This document shows, one piece after another, positions 1-10,546 of a DNA stretch of 64,000 nt. The stretch comes from Zygnema cylindricum (Eukaryota; Streptophyta; Zygnematophyceae; Zygnematales; Zygnemataceae), in contig JBBHKE010001372.1 in assembly GCA_037447655.1 (NCBI GenBank), positions 62,001 to 126,000 of the forward strand. Reading direction: 5' to 3'. The notes below the pieces were generated by a model. That model was not told the origin of the DNA, searched no databases, and saw only the letters and a program-made list of their open reading frames with translations. The number at the start of each line of letters is the position of its first letter. Positions within the stretch are counted from its first letter, which is position 1. The position numbers and the translations under genes are program-made.

Positions 1-558
1 TCTAAACTTAAGCTGCTGATACTGTTGAGCTACTAATGATATTTTTATTTTATTTTTTTCAAATTCATTACTCCACATGTTTTACCTTTCATGAGCTAAT
101 GTTAGTAGGAAAGAGAAAAAACGTAGAGAGATGAGACATGCCATAAGTCTTGTTGCAATCATAGTTTCAAACCGGTTTCTATTTCTTATCCGGATATCAC
201 CGATGCAAAACATGTCATACCAATCATTTTCTGGCTTGCTGACTTTTAAGCCAACCTTCAACTGTGATTTCCACCTTACGAAGGTGGAAGATAATATTTA
301 TATGTCATGAGCTCATTGGATACAATTTTTTATCTATTGGAATACGTTTGAACTTTGGTTCTCCTGAACTTTTCTTGTGCTCACTTTTTGATATAGCTAG
401 ATTTTACATTTTACCTATTGAAGGAAATACATTATAGAGCATTATAAGGCTATAAACAGATTGTAATGGCTATGCTGTTTTCTCATGTCAGGAATGCCTT
501 CACACATCTCCTTATTTTTATCTCAAGTTAACAGAGCATTTTTGGATTTGTCTCGCAG
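1..558. other. Intron or upstream sequence of the GAPN-like gene
   Basis: AT-rich sequence with no coding stretch I can assign. It ends in the splice acceptor tctcgcag, immediately before the exon at 559, so at least its right part is intron. Earlier exons of the gene are not recognisable here. Confidence 0.5.
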
Positions 559-758
559 TTTTCACACAAAAAGAAGTGAATAAGATGTTTGACAGTGCCA
601 AAAGTTGCTCAAAAGCGATGGGCAAGTCTCCTCTGCGGGAGAGAGTTGAGCTAATGCATAAGGCAGCTGCAATTCTCAGGGAGAAGAAAGATCCCATTGC
701 AAAAAACTCGGTAGGGAGATTTTTTTTCGCTAAGGCAAAAAAGGATTCAGTCACCGAG
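559..758 (+). CDS. GAPN: GAPN-like aldehyde dehydrogenase, single N-terminal exon
   Basis: Internal exon of a protein resembling non-phosphorylating NADP-dependent glyceraldehyde-3-phosphate dehydrogenase. That cytosolic enzyme oxidises glyceraldehyde 3-phosphate to 3-phosphoglycerate and makes NADPH. The translation contains TQKEVNKMFDSAKS, then ERVELMHKAAAILREKK, then KKDSVTE. These follow, in order, the plant GAPN block around TQEEVNK, KRAELLHKAAAIL and KDAVTE near residues 40-100. The exon is bounded by acceptor tctcgcag and donor gtaaac, entering with two bases of a split codon and leaving at a codon boundary. The segment between the two conserved blocks (KNSVGRFFFAKA) is about two residues longer than usual and poorly conserved. 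Catalytic cysteine and glutamate would be in later exons, none of which I found, so this may be a gene with a very long intron or a relic. Another aldehyde dehydrogenase subfamily is the main alternative. Confidence 0.65.
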
Positions 759-956
759 GTAAACATTATCAGCCCCTATACATCTCTTTCCACTCTGTAT
801 TTTTGAACGCATTGTTTCATGTATATAGGATTCAAGTGTTGGTGAATGAGCTCTTTTATGGTCTTTAAGTCTATATATGCAATGTGTGTTAAACTGGTGA
901 GCTAGAACAACATATGAAGTAGATGAATAGAATGCCTCTACAAAATTTATCGTTAA

Positions 957-1180
957 CATGATTCTTACTTAACCTTTAACTTTTTTTTTACTGAACTTTA
1001 ACTGATCTGCAATTGAAATTCAACTTAACTTTAAATGGACTTTCACTTTACTCTTAACAAAAATTTAACTGATCTTTAATTTCAATTTAACTTCACTTTT
1101 AATTGAACTTTAACTGAACTTTAACTTAAATCTGACTAACTTTTAACTTAAATATGACTAAACTTTAACTAACTTGTTTT
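957..1180. repeat. Degenerate AACTTTAACTGA-type tandem array
   Basis: About 220 bases of loosely repeated AACTTTAACT and close variants (TTTAACTGA, TTTAACTTAA). Spacing is irregular, so this is an old, decayed minisatellite. It sits in the presumed intron after the GAPN-like exon. Confidence 0.6.
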
Positions 1181-1739
1181 GTTAATAGATTTATACATTT
1201 GAGCTTCATCACTATTTTCTTATCAATAACTTATATTCGTACACTTCTTTTGTTTTTTTATCATTATTTGTTTCTCATGCTGCTGGTTTTGATTTGTCTA
1301 TCCAAAAAATATTCGGTCTTGGTATAAACCTTTTTTATGGATCATGGTTAGTAATTGTACTATATTTTCTTATTGTTTGTTTTATTTTTTGACTAGGTTT
1401 TCAAGAATTTTATTAAGCATTGTAGGATGTTGGTGTTTCGTCCAACAAAGTGTTGACATCTACCAACTACTCCCGTCTTTGAACAACGTTAAAAACTACA
1501 TTATATCTTTCGCCAAAGATATTCAGTTTGATCAAACCAGAACTGTGAGAAAATATTAATTGCAATATTTTTGTCGCATTAACGACCAATTTGTGGACCG
1601 ACACAATAGAAAGAACCTCAAATACTCATTTTATCGACAAATAATTTAAACTTCATGCATACAAGCTTCAAGTTGATCCTTTTCTGATGAAAAACCATAC
1701 CGCTGAAAACATTTTAATGAATTTCAAAAATTGTTTGAC

Positions 1740-2890
1740 CGAATTAGAAATGTCCGATTTTGATGTTTTGGAAATCGTTGCGTTGTTGTAAACGATAGTG
1801 GCTCTAACATGTGTGCGGTTGAAGGTATACCGAGTATGTTTACTCGGATACCTTGCACGGACTATCAAATTGCTAAGATTGTGACAACGATCTTGAACAC
1901 GAGTGGGACTTCTAAAAAGTACAAAACGATGTCGAAGTCCGTGACTTGTTTGACTTAATTGACACTTGTAAGTCATTGGTCACGTTTTCAAAAACATAGC
2001 AATTTACAAAATCTTTTGGAAAACACTTTAAAACCAAAAACGCAACGCGCCGGCATTCTTGCTCCGACTGCTTGAGAGTGTTTACGATGTATTCGATGAG
2101 ATAGGATCGGTTACACAAGCAAAAAACATTTTTTTACTTTTTGTTTGTATCGATAAGACTCATCTTACTGAACTTATACAATTTTTGAAAAGATTTGAAG
2201 GAACGACCGTAACGCTGGAAAAATCCAAAGAACCAACTTTACAATTGGTTGTGTTTAAACTATCGCCTATCCATAACCATTGTAAGATAACAAAAACATC
2301 TTACAGTGATGGTGAAAATGAATGCCCCACCGAATCCCCAAACTTGCAAAAGTTGAAAAAACTTGTCATTAAATTTGCACTACCAAAGTGAGATTTACAT
2401 GAGTTTTATACCGTCGCGATTCTTTTTGATTCTTGACAAAAACATAGGCTTGAAAAAGTTGGGTTATCGAAAACCGAAATTGGAAGCAAAAGGATCAAAA
2501 TTCAAGAACTTGCAAACGCCCTTGGTGATGACATTGGCTTCAGTTGTCCTCAGCATATAACAAAATAACAAAAACATTGAAAATAATGGTCGATTTCCAC
2601 AATTATTTTGGTGAGAGCGATGACAAAGAGGAGATACTTATTACCACCGACTACAAAATGCTCGTTAATGATGAATTGAAACGATAATTTGTTTTAAAAT
2701 TGACCAGCGACGAAAGTTTGAATTTTAACATACTCGAATGGTGTAAAAAAAATCAAGTGTTCATGTGAAAGATGGAGGATTTCTTATTCTAGCTTGTGTC
2801 ACTAGCTCTGTTCTAGCTATTCCGCCTTCTAACTCTATGTTCGAATGCAATTTTGCGGATAACAGGAACACAATCACAAGAGAAAGAGGA
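1740..2890 (+). pseudogene. hAT-superfamily transposase pseudogene
   Basis: Remains of a cut-and-paste DNA transposase, spread over several frames with many stops. In order: VVVNDSGSNMCAVEGIPS near 1777-1832, corresponding to the family's TDNGSNM region around a catalytic aspartate; NLQNLLENTLK near 1990-2035; LESVYDVFDEIG at 2080-2110; a stretch with KEPTLQLVVFKLSPI near 2225-2275; and a C-terminal dimerisation segment with IPPSNSMFECNFADNRNT near 2815-2870, the counterpart of the hAT C-terminal motif IPASSA..ERVFS. The longest uninterrupted stretch is only 110 codons (2059-2391). It could have been the source of the hAT-type MITEs at 8714-9162 and 28405-29208, but I could not find a left terminal repeat joining it to that family. 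Confidence 0.65.
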
Positions 2891-2899
2891 GCTCACTAG

Positions 2900-3815
2900 C
2901 GGCTTCAATTATTAGTGATATTTTGTATATTAGATTTAGACAAAATCTTTTAGAAGCATAGTTTTTTGTTTTGTTTTGTTTTTTTTTTTTTTTTAACTAT
3001 TATGATTTTTTTACTATTATTTATATTTGTTTTTTTTTTCTTTGAAACATTGTTGTAGCTTGAAAATTTTGCAGCGTTAATCTTTTTTTTTAAACCGAAA
3101 TACTTATATCAAAAACGCATGGTATTTATACCAAATATAGATTTATAGATTTTATGTAACTCTTAAATTTGAGCTTGGAAATTTGTATTATAGAGCGGAA
3201 AATAGGACGAGGGTTTTTTTTTTGGGATTTATTATTTCTATATTTTTTGTTACACAAGATTTTTTGCTTTTTTTGCCTATCAAAATGAGTTTTTTGCTGA
3301 TTGATTTTCCATGTGGAAAACTGAGATATTTTTTTTAGAGCATACATAATAAATACTTTACCTTTTTGGCATGATTCACAACATAGTATAGTGGTCGCAA
3401 AAGAAAAAAAGTCAAAAAAATGTAGCGAAAAATTCAGATTTGCGAGATAATAAACATTTATGTAAAAGTTAAACGCAAAACTAGGACAAGAATTTTGTGA
3501 GGGAGGAGACTGTAGAAGAAGAAAATTATTCATCAATTGAGATCGCAAAAAGACAAAATCGCAAAAAGACGAGGTACACGAACTGTTTTTTGGCAAAGGA
3601 GACATAACAACACACCGCTCATTGATATTAGAGTTAATAACACTAATTCGGTCGCTACTATTTCTAGCCAAAAATCACAAAATAGAGTTAACAACAATAT
3701 TAAAAGACGTGAACTACAACCTGCCACGTCTCCTTGCGTTAAATTAGTACTATTAATTTTAATTTTGCATTAACATTTATAAAACTTCAACACTAACAAC
3801 GATGGGCAGTGTAAT
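2900..3815. other. AT-rich noncoding stretch after the hAT transposase
   Basis: T-rich and A-rich sequence with homopolymer runs. It holds a long minus-strand open stretch (3126-3671) of low complexity, Lys/Asn/Phe-rich and with no recognisable domain, which I do not regard as a gene. It may be the untranslated 3' part of the hAT element. Confidence 0.4.
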
Positions 3816-3824
3816 TTTGTACTT

Positions 3825-4015
3825 ATTCAAGTTCGGGCGGGTATGGGTAATAGAGAGAAATCGAGTATTTTTTCATAAACGGGTATCGGGTACCGGGAAA
3901 CATTCTAGGAGCGTGCAATAACCCGACCGGATTTCAGGTGTTCATATTAAAAAAAAAAAAAAAATGTCGGATTCGGGCATCTTAAATTTTGATCCTTTTG
4001 CGTTTGTCGTTTTTC
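3825..4015. mobile_element. Right end of a hAT-type MITE, same family as 8714-9162
   Basis: The order of sequence blocks matches the right end of the element at 8714-9162: GGGCGGGTATGGGTA, GAGAAATCGAG, a T-rich stretch, AACGGGTATCGGGT, ACCCGACCGG, a poly-A run, then ATCTTAAATTTTGATC and TTTTGCG. The terminal GACCTCTG seen in other copies is eroded, and I could not locate a left end. Confidence 0.5.
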
Positions 4016-4129
4016 AAAAAAGTGAAGTTGACATCGTGAAGTAACTCAAGGTAGCTTAGGGTGGCAGGCTATAGCCTGCGCACTTTGACGTGCTCGTGGT
4101 CATCATTCTTTCGTGAAGTTTTCTTAACA

Positions 4130-4349
4130 TTATTTTCAAGCGTACTGTTTTCTTGTAGTGATAGTGGGGTACTTAGAGAATGAGTACGATTGAGAAATTT
4201 ATCTTGATCGATCAAATTGTGTTTGGGGGGAAAATCCTTCGGTTAAATATAAGTCTTTTATTGGACTCAAATATTCCAACTCTCTTTTCTCTTGATTTTC
4301 ATGCCTCCGCTATGTTAATTATTGTTGGTTTTTGCTTACGATCCTATCA
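4130..4349 (+). repeat. 3' part of a copia-type LTR
   Basis: The sequence ends in GATCCTATCA directly before a primer-binding site and resembles the last ~200 bp of the LTR of element A (CCTCCGCTATG, ATCC...CA terminus). The left part of this LTR is missing or unrecognisable. Confidence 0.5.
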
Positions 4350-4351
4350 AG

Positions 4352-4363
4352 TGGTATCGGTGC
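4352..4363 (+). other. Primer-binding site (initiator tRNA-Met type)
   Basis: TGGTATCGGTGC starts two bases after the LTR end. It is close to TGGTATCAGAGC, the copia site complementary to the 3' end of initiator tRNA-Met. Confidence 0.6.
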
Positions 4364-4789
4364 AATATAAGTGCTCAAGCTTTGTGTAGAAGTGGCGAGT
4401 GTGTTTATGATTGGGGGGGGAAACAAAAACATGTCTTCCCCTTTCACGCCCTCCTCGTCCTTTCCTCCCTTGGAAACTTGGGCTGACCCATGAGATCCTC
4501 CAAAAAAAAAAACTGAAGCTAGTTTCGGCTTTGTGGAACCTCATCTGGAGGGATCGTTGTCTCTGAGAAGCGGTTAACCTGAATTTTTGATGATCTCCTT
4601 AGCCTTATGAATCAACGACTTCCGAAAATTGATTGGAGGATCTTGAAACTAAACTTAGGCAATCCGAATCTCAATCCCAACGGTGGTGATGTCGACTGAG
4701 AGTATGATGAAGATGCGAGAAAATAGAATTTTGGAAAGAGGAAATTTTTATCGTTGATGAAGGAGACCCAAAAAAATATATATGTTCTA

Positions 4790-5450
4790 TGCCCGGGAAA
4801 TCTGTTATGTTGAATGGGAGCAATTATGCATCTTAGAAAAAATATATTAAAACTCAATTGGTGTTACGCCGCCTATGGATAGTGGTGTTTAGAGAGGAGA
4901 GGCCCTTAGATTTTGACCGTAATGCTCCTAAAACTTGGAAATGAAAGTACTTGGCGGCAATTGTTGGCCTAATGAAACAGTGTACTCATTCGGCTCACAA
5001 TCGGTTGCTCACCTTTGGATGGGCCCATGAGTGTTGGAAAGCCCTTTAAAATCAATTTGAAATGAGTCTATAGATATAAGACTTGAAGAGATAAAATATA
5101 AATTATGGAAACTTTACTCAATAATGGTAGAGTAATCATGGATAAAGATAAAATGATTGGATTGTTAAATGCATCACCAAAGAATTTACTCCATATAAAA
5201 CAAATTTTAAATGTGAGAGTTGATACCACTTATGAATATGTATTTAAAAATCTTAAAAATATAGAAGATAAAGGTAGGTCCTCAAGAGTGTCCATTAGCA
5301 TTGGACATTAAATGGAACCTCACAATATGAATGGATGTCATGAATATTAATCATCTCTATGGTAAAGGGCGGTAGAAGGGTAGAATCTAGAAGGAATATT
5401 GGAGGTCCTAAAGTCGAGGATGAAGTTGGCGCAATGTCACTTGCTACCTA
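4790..5450 (+). pseudogene. Copia gag remnant
   Basis: Degenerate Gag of the same type as in elements A, B and the minus-strand element. It carries MLNGSNYAS followed by KKYIKTQLVLRRLW near 4805-4880, LMKQCTHSAH near 4970-5000, WAHECWKAL near 5025-5050, then an open piece with GRVIMDKDKMIGLLNASPKN at 5130-5190. Stops and frame changes interrupt it, and a Gly/Arg-rich stretch follows near 5360. No protease, integrase or reverse transcriptase is recognisable downstream, so only the 5' end of the element remains. Confidence 0.6.
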
Positions 5451-5459
5451 TGTAATAAC

Positions 5460-7754
5460 TCTATTTTGGGCTCAAAGCCAACAAACATTAGCGTTTATTT
5501 GTACACATAATACTTACTTGGATACACATCCCCATATTGTAGCCATGATAATTTGTGTTCACATGTTCGACGCTTGAACATGTGAGAACAAGTTCTAGCG
5601 GTTGTCCCTCGTTTTTCCCTCGTCTTTATGACCGAGAATCAAATATGAGAGCGCTTTTACATGGTGGCGCACTCAATTTCTCATGTCGACGCCTTTATTT
5701 GACACTTAATATGTATTTTTGTAAAAAAATAATGACCTGTATTAGTAAGGAATGATAATGGTTTTAGTAAGGACTGACAAATTTCGTACATTACCCTATT
5801 TAAAAACGGTCGTAATTGGAGTAATTAAGGCTTATTAAACAAAACTTACATTGACATAAAAAAATAGAGTTATCATTTATTTAGAGTTTTATTTTTGGTT
5901 CGAGACTCAAAATTTGGGGGCGCCTATTTAGCATTATTAACGCTAATAGCGTTTCACAGTGTATAGAGAAAAAGACATCCTTGAAGTGACGTTGAAATGT
6001 GTTTCGTTTCATTTTGTATCGGTTAATTTCTAGTAGTAAATTTTGATTGAATGTTTTTCTAATTTTTCTTTTACTATAAAGTCAAAATCGGTGAACTCAT
6101 TTTATAAACAATGCATTGTTCCATGCGCATATTCCTTATCTGGAGGACATAAATTAAAATATGTGTTGTCTCGTTTGACTTATCATGTTTTTTCACACAA
6201 ACGTCATTAACTTGTGCCAACTCAATCCTTTTTTTAAATTTAAACCCGATACGAACTAGTTTGAAGTTTAATAACAATACTTGCGAATGGAATAGACGAA
6301 CGGGAATTTACATTTCCACGTGTAAATTATGTCGCACTATATGTACCGTACATTTAGACAAAGATGCGAAAAAAATTATAATGGAAAAAGAAAAACGGCA
6401 AGAGTTAGGTCGGTGATTGTACTTTAGTGAAGGGCGACTTTTTCAAACATCAAGCTCGGGAGATTAAAAAACGGATTCAGCAAACACATAGCGAATAGAA
6501 TCTAGAGTTTTGTACAGCTTTTCAACTTCTTTTACTTACACTTTGGTCGTCTCTATGTGACAATTTTACGGCACTAAAGATTTTGGCTGTTCTAGATCCG
6601 TAAATATTATGAAACGTGAATATGAGTTGTCGCAAACCGGGACACCATGGGTCTACACTCTACTGTTGGCAGAGCATTATGGGGAACCTTAGCGTGGGTT
6701 CGAAATTTTGTCATTGTTGGACACCCAACATTGTACGAAAGTTTTTCTTTACACGACAAAAAACTGGTTATAAACGACACTAGACGCGGCTTAAGTCGAC
6801 GACACGCTCACGTTGCATTTCAAAGGAAACTAATTTTAGGGTGAGGTCAAAATTCCATTAGCGAGAAAGTTGGTTGTTTACTTAGTGCCGTACTATTCAT
6901 ACCGTACCAATTTTTTTTTGAAAAAACATCTTTACTGAATAACCTCCAATGGGCGAAAAAATTGGTCGTCTGATAGTTTGCTATTTTCATCCGAGACGCC
7001 ATTTCGCGAACTCTGCAACATGTGGCGTATGTCGTCAAAGAGGACATTAGGCACAAATTGAGCGTATAAAATTGGTCCACGTGGAAAAGAGAAAAAAATC
7101 CACGGAAAATGCGTGATCAGATGCCTACACGTCGTATAGACCATGTGCCATACGCCAAGATTGATGAGAGTCCACCGAAATTATCGCTTCACGCTCACAC
7201 CAACAAAGTTTCCCGTCGTTTTTTTGTCGTTCGGTTAGTACAATATAATGCACTCTGCATGAGTCGTTAAACACCTCCGCTGGTACAAATATTGCGTTCA
7301 AATTTTGCCTTCGAAGATTCTTTCTAGATTTTCAACATCTAATATTAATCTACGCGGTAACAACCAGAATAAGCCACGCAAATAAAAAGTGGTTTACTGA
7401 CCCAACCTAATAAAAGACACGACCACAAACTGAGCTAATGGAAAACAATGCCACGACCATCAGTAAACGTATCCGTACATTTCCACAAACTTCGTAATAA
7501 AAGTCTGACCTAAGTGGGTAATGTTGTGTATTGGGTAATTTATTATCAAGATGGGTTCGATAACAGTTATTATTGATAATGGAACTGTAAAGAGTCCTAA
7601 TATATCGTTCGGAAAGAACAAAAAATTATCTCCAATATACTGGTTTGTGATGATTTTCTTACCACATGTACGTAATTGTGGTACCAAACCAAAGAATGAA
7701 ATGAGTATGGTTTTATGGCGACGGCAACAGACGGCTTTTGAAGGTTAATTTTAC
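5460..7754. other. Unassigned AT-rich region
   Basis: About 2.3 kb with no gene I can support. Two overlapping minus-strand open stretches (6847-7080 and 6932-7144) look coding-like (FDDIRHMLQSSRNGVSDE, then SDDQFFRPLEVIQ) and could be a frameshifted transposase remnant, but I cannot assign a family. Confidence 0.4.
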
Positions 7755-8575
7755 TAGTGTTATGTATCGGTTTATCGCGATAGCACCGATACTGAGAGTT
7801 ATCGGTTATTGAACGGTCAGAGGTTCCGATACATCGGTCAGACACCAACAAATTCCATATCGACGATAAACATAGTATGCATATAATAGTACTATACAAC
7901 ATAATGTATTATATTATTTACTTTATATAGCGTGGTATGTCGTATAATGTATCTGTTCCCTATTTGTTTAACAAAAACCTATTACGGGCAACGCAGCACA
8001 TAAACATCAATAAACTTAAAACAATACTGTATAGTTCTAAATCTGTAGTATTGAAATGAACAACTCAAATTACATTGTAAAATTTTAAGTCAAACTTTTT
8101 CGAAAAACACACGTACAGACGAACAGACGAAAAGACGAACAGATCAAACGAGCACATCTGTCAGATGGTGCCATTTACTACCACCATGGAAGTGATATTA
8201 GGGCGTAACTAACCTTGCAAAAAAAAAATAACAGTTAAAAGGACATTATGGGCGGGTATGGGAGGGTGTAAAACCAAGTAAAATCCCCTTGAATTAGAAA
8301 TAATGAAGGAATTATCGTGATTTTTTACCCAAATCGTGGGGTCCGCGACGCGTCTTGGGATTAACAGGTAGAGTTGAGTGTACTATTCGTACATTTATCA
8401 GTACGGTTCATACAGATATCGCCGATAGTTATCGATATCGGTGTTATCACCGATAATAATCGATAAATATCAATTATTTATCAGCGATAACACTGATAGC
8501 AATATATCGATTATCGGCTACCCGAAAAAAAACCCATATCGGTTATCGGCAATTTTTTACCGATACACAACACTA
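7755..8575. mobile_element. Non-autonomous hAT-like element with 8-bp target duplication
   Basis: The 821-bp element starts TAGTGTTATGTATCGGT and ends ACCGATACACAACACTA, an almost perfect 17-bp inverted repeat. It is flanked on both sides by AATTTTAC (7747-7754 and 8576-8583). An 8-bp duplication with short TIRs is characteristic of the hAT superfamily. The interior is noncoding and rich in the palindromic word ATCGATAT/GATAACACTGAT near 8415-8520. No transposase is present. Confidence 0.85.
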
Positions 8576-8713
8576 AATTTTACAATCCATTCCGTATCAC
8601 GATACGGAGGTACCGCGTTAATTATAGCCCCAATATATATTGAATGTGCATGACAATATATCGGTAATCAATCGCGATAATTATCCAGCTCATATTATAT
8701 ATCTGAACGAAGG

Positions 8714-9162
8714 CAGAGATCGCAATCGGGTACCCGAATCCGTACCCGAACGTTACCTACCGCTCACCTCGGATTCGAAACAGATTCAGGTGCCAAATTT
8801 TGGGGGCCGGTGGAATTCAGGCGTATGGTTCACAAAAAAAAAGGGTACGGTCGGGTAAGCAATAAACGAGAAAAATTGAAGGTGTTGTATTGTCCATACT
8901 ATCCAACATTATTGTACTTTCTACTCTTGGTATCGTGGAAGGTATGTGGAAGATGTACCATTAATTTTGTAATTATTCGGGTACGGGCGGGTCCGGGTAG
9001 CTGCGAGAAATCGAGGTTCGGTTAACTTTTTTTTCGTAAACGCGTATCTGTTAACAGTTAACAATTTAGGATCGTGACATAACCTGGTCGGGTATCGGGA
9101 TTTAAAAAAAAAAAAAACCATCGGTTTAGGGTAATCTAAAATTTTAACTTTTGCGACCTCTG
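8714..9162. mobile_element. hAT-type MITE with CAGAGRTCGCAA ends
   Basis: It begins CAGAGATCGCAATCGG and ends TTTTGCGACCTCTG, the same terminal repeat as the element at 28405-29208. The interior carries several (G/C)GGGT and ACCCG blocks and no coding capacity. The flanking octamers (AACGAAGG and CGCAAAGC) agree at only four positions, so the target duplication has decayed or one end is wrong. Confidence 0.65.
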
Positions 9163-9292
9163 CGCAAAGCAACAAGAACATACTGTAGCATTCCAAAACG
9201 TGAGTTTGAACGTCGCTTGGGGAAAAAAGGGTGAACGTAAACGTCGCCGGAGGAAAACGGGACTCGAGCAGTCAGAGTGAGCGACTATGCTA

Positions 9293-9400
9293 GGTCCTTA
9301 CAGAGTACAGTACAGGTAAGGTTCGTTAATTTTATCGCCCGCGGTGGGTCCTTACAGAGTACAGTACAGGTAAGGTTCGTTAATTTTATCGCACGCGGTG
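9293..9400. repeat. 54-bp tandem duplication
   Basis: Two nearly identical 54-bp units (9293-9346, 9347-9400), each beginning GGTCCTTACAGAGTACAG and ending in GCGGTG. They lie just left of the insertion point of element A. Confidence 0.9.
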
Positions 9401-9850
9401 TGCTGTACCAGTGTACAGTATTTTGTTGGGATTTTTCACTTATCGCCAATATATCGCGAAGCGGCATACCGACAATATTTGATTGACGCTTTGTGTCGCG
9501 TCATCGTTACGAAATGTGTGATGTCGTTTCGTGGCACTTTTTGAGGCGTCCGCGAACGATAATACCATAGTTGTCCCGTGCACAGAATACGCACGAAACG
9601 AACGCGCGAATACTACGCACGATACGCATTTAACGATGAAAAAATGTTATAAAATGCGTACCTGAATAAGAATCAGTACATTCCCGTACATTTCCTGACA
9701 ATGTCCGTACATTTTCGCACCTTTTAGGATTGCTTAATGGATTTTTAGGGCTTTAGAGTACATTTCCTTACATTCCGTTTGTTTGAGTGTAAATGCCCCA
9801 CACATTTCATACATGTACATACATCCTCCATATTTTTCGTACCTTTTAGG

Positions 9851-10546
9851 CATAGATGTCTATTCGTACGGATTTGGACTTTTTTCCGATTACTACGTAG
9901 TATTCGCTTGTTTTTTACAATTCGTAAAATTCGTACGTCACATACTGTACGGAAATTGTACGGACATTAAAAAAAAAAACGTTTGCTTCATTTGCGCGCG
10001 CGTATTTTTATTATGTCCTCCACTCCGTCTTCAGAAGGAAGCCGCCGTTGGAGACGCCGTAAATTCCGCCGCTCACCGCTTGTTCAGTTTTGCTTCATTT
10101 GCGCGCGCGTATTTTTATCTGAGCGGCGAGCCGCGGAATTTATGGCGTCTCGCACGCGTATTTTTATCTGAGCGGCGAGCCGCGGAATTTATGGCGTCTC
10201 GCACGCGTATTTTTATCTGAGCGGCGAGCCGCGGAATTTATGGCGTATCCAATGGCGGCTTCCTTGAGCCGTTTTGCTTCATTTGCGGGCGCGTATTTTC
10301 ATCTGTCCTCCACTTCGTCTTCAGAAGGAAGTCGTCGTTGGAAACGCCGTAAATTCCGGCGCTCGCCGCAAGTTCGTTGCGTTTATAAGATTTTTTACGG
10401 TATTGAATATTTAAATTTTTATTAGTACTTGTTAAAAAAGTACGCATTTTACCAACGAATTTTAAAAGTTTGAAATTGTTTTATGCGCACGGAACGTAGT
10501 ATTCGTTAGTTTACTCCGTGCGTTTTATGCGCATAGGACATCTATG
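9851..10546. mobile_element. Inner TIR element of the same family, inverted
   Basis: This 696-bp element has ends CATAGATGTC and GACATCTATG and is flanked by a perfect 8-bp duplication CTTTTAGG (9843-9850, 10547-10554). Its left end (TATTCGTACGGATTTGGAC) matches the right end of the outer element in inverse orientation. Its right end matches the left end of the outer element. It is therefore a sister copy inserted backwards into its relative. It contains GC-rich internal repeats. Confidence 0.85.
10012..10372. repeat. GC-rich internal repeat cluster of the inner TIR element
   Basis: Three tandem 49-bp units run from 10107 to about 10253 (starts 10107, 10156, 10205), each with GCGTATTTTTATCTGAGCGG. 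A 68-bp unit with TCTTCAGAAGGAAG is present at 10012-10080 and again at 10305-10372. The core GACGCCGTAAATTCCG of the 68-bp unit is the reverse complement of part of the 49-bp unit, so the cluster can fold on itself. Confidence 0.85.

Noticed and set aside
3126-3671. 181-codon minus-strand open frame
   Set aside because: Low-complexity Lys/Asn/Phe/Ser translation of A/T-rich DNA with no motif.
5920-5975. Another copy of the CACCGC MITE suggested by TATTAACGCTAATAGCG
   Set aside because: No matching terminal repeats or TA-flanked ends could be found.
9293-10253. Possible CRISPR array from the regularly spaced repeats
   Set aside because: Repeats are contiguous tandem units without unique spacers, in a eukaryotic transposon context.
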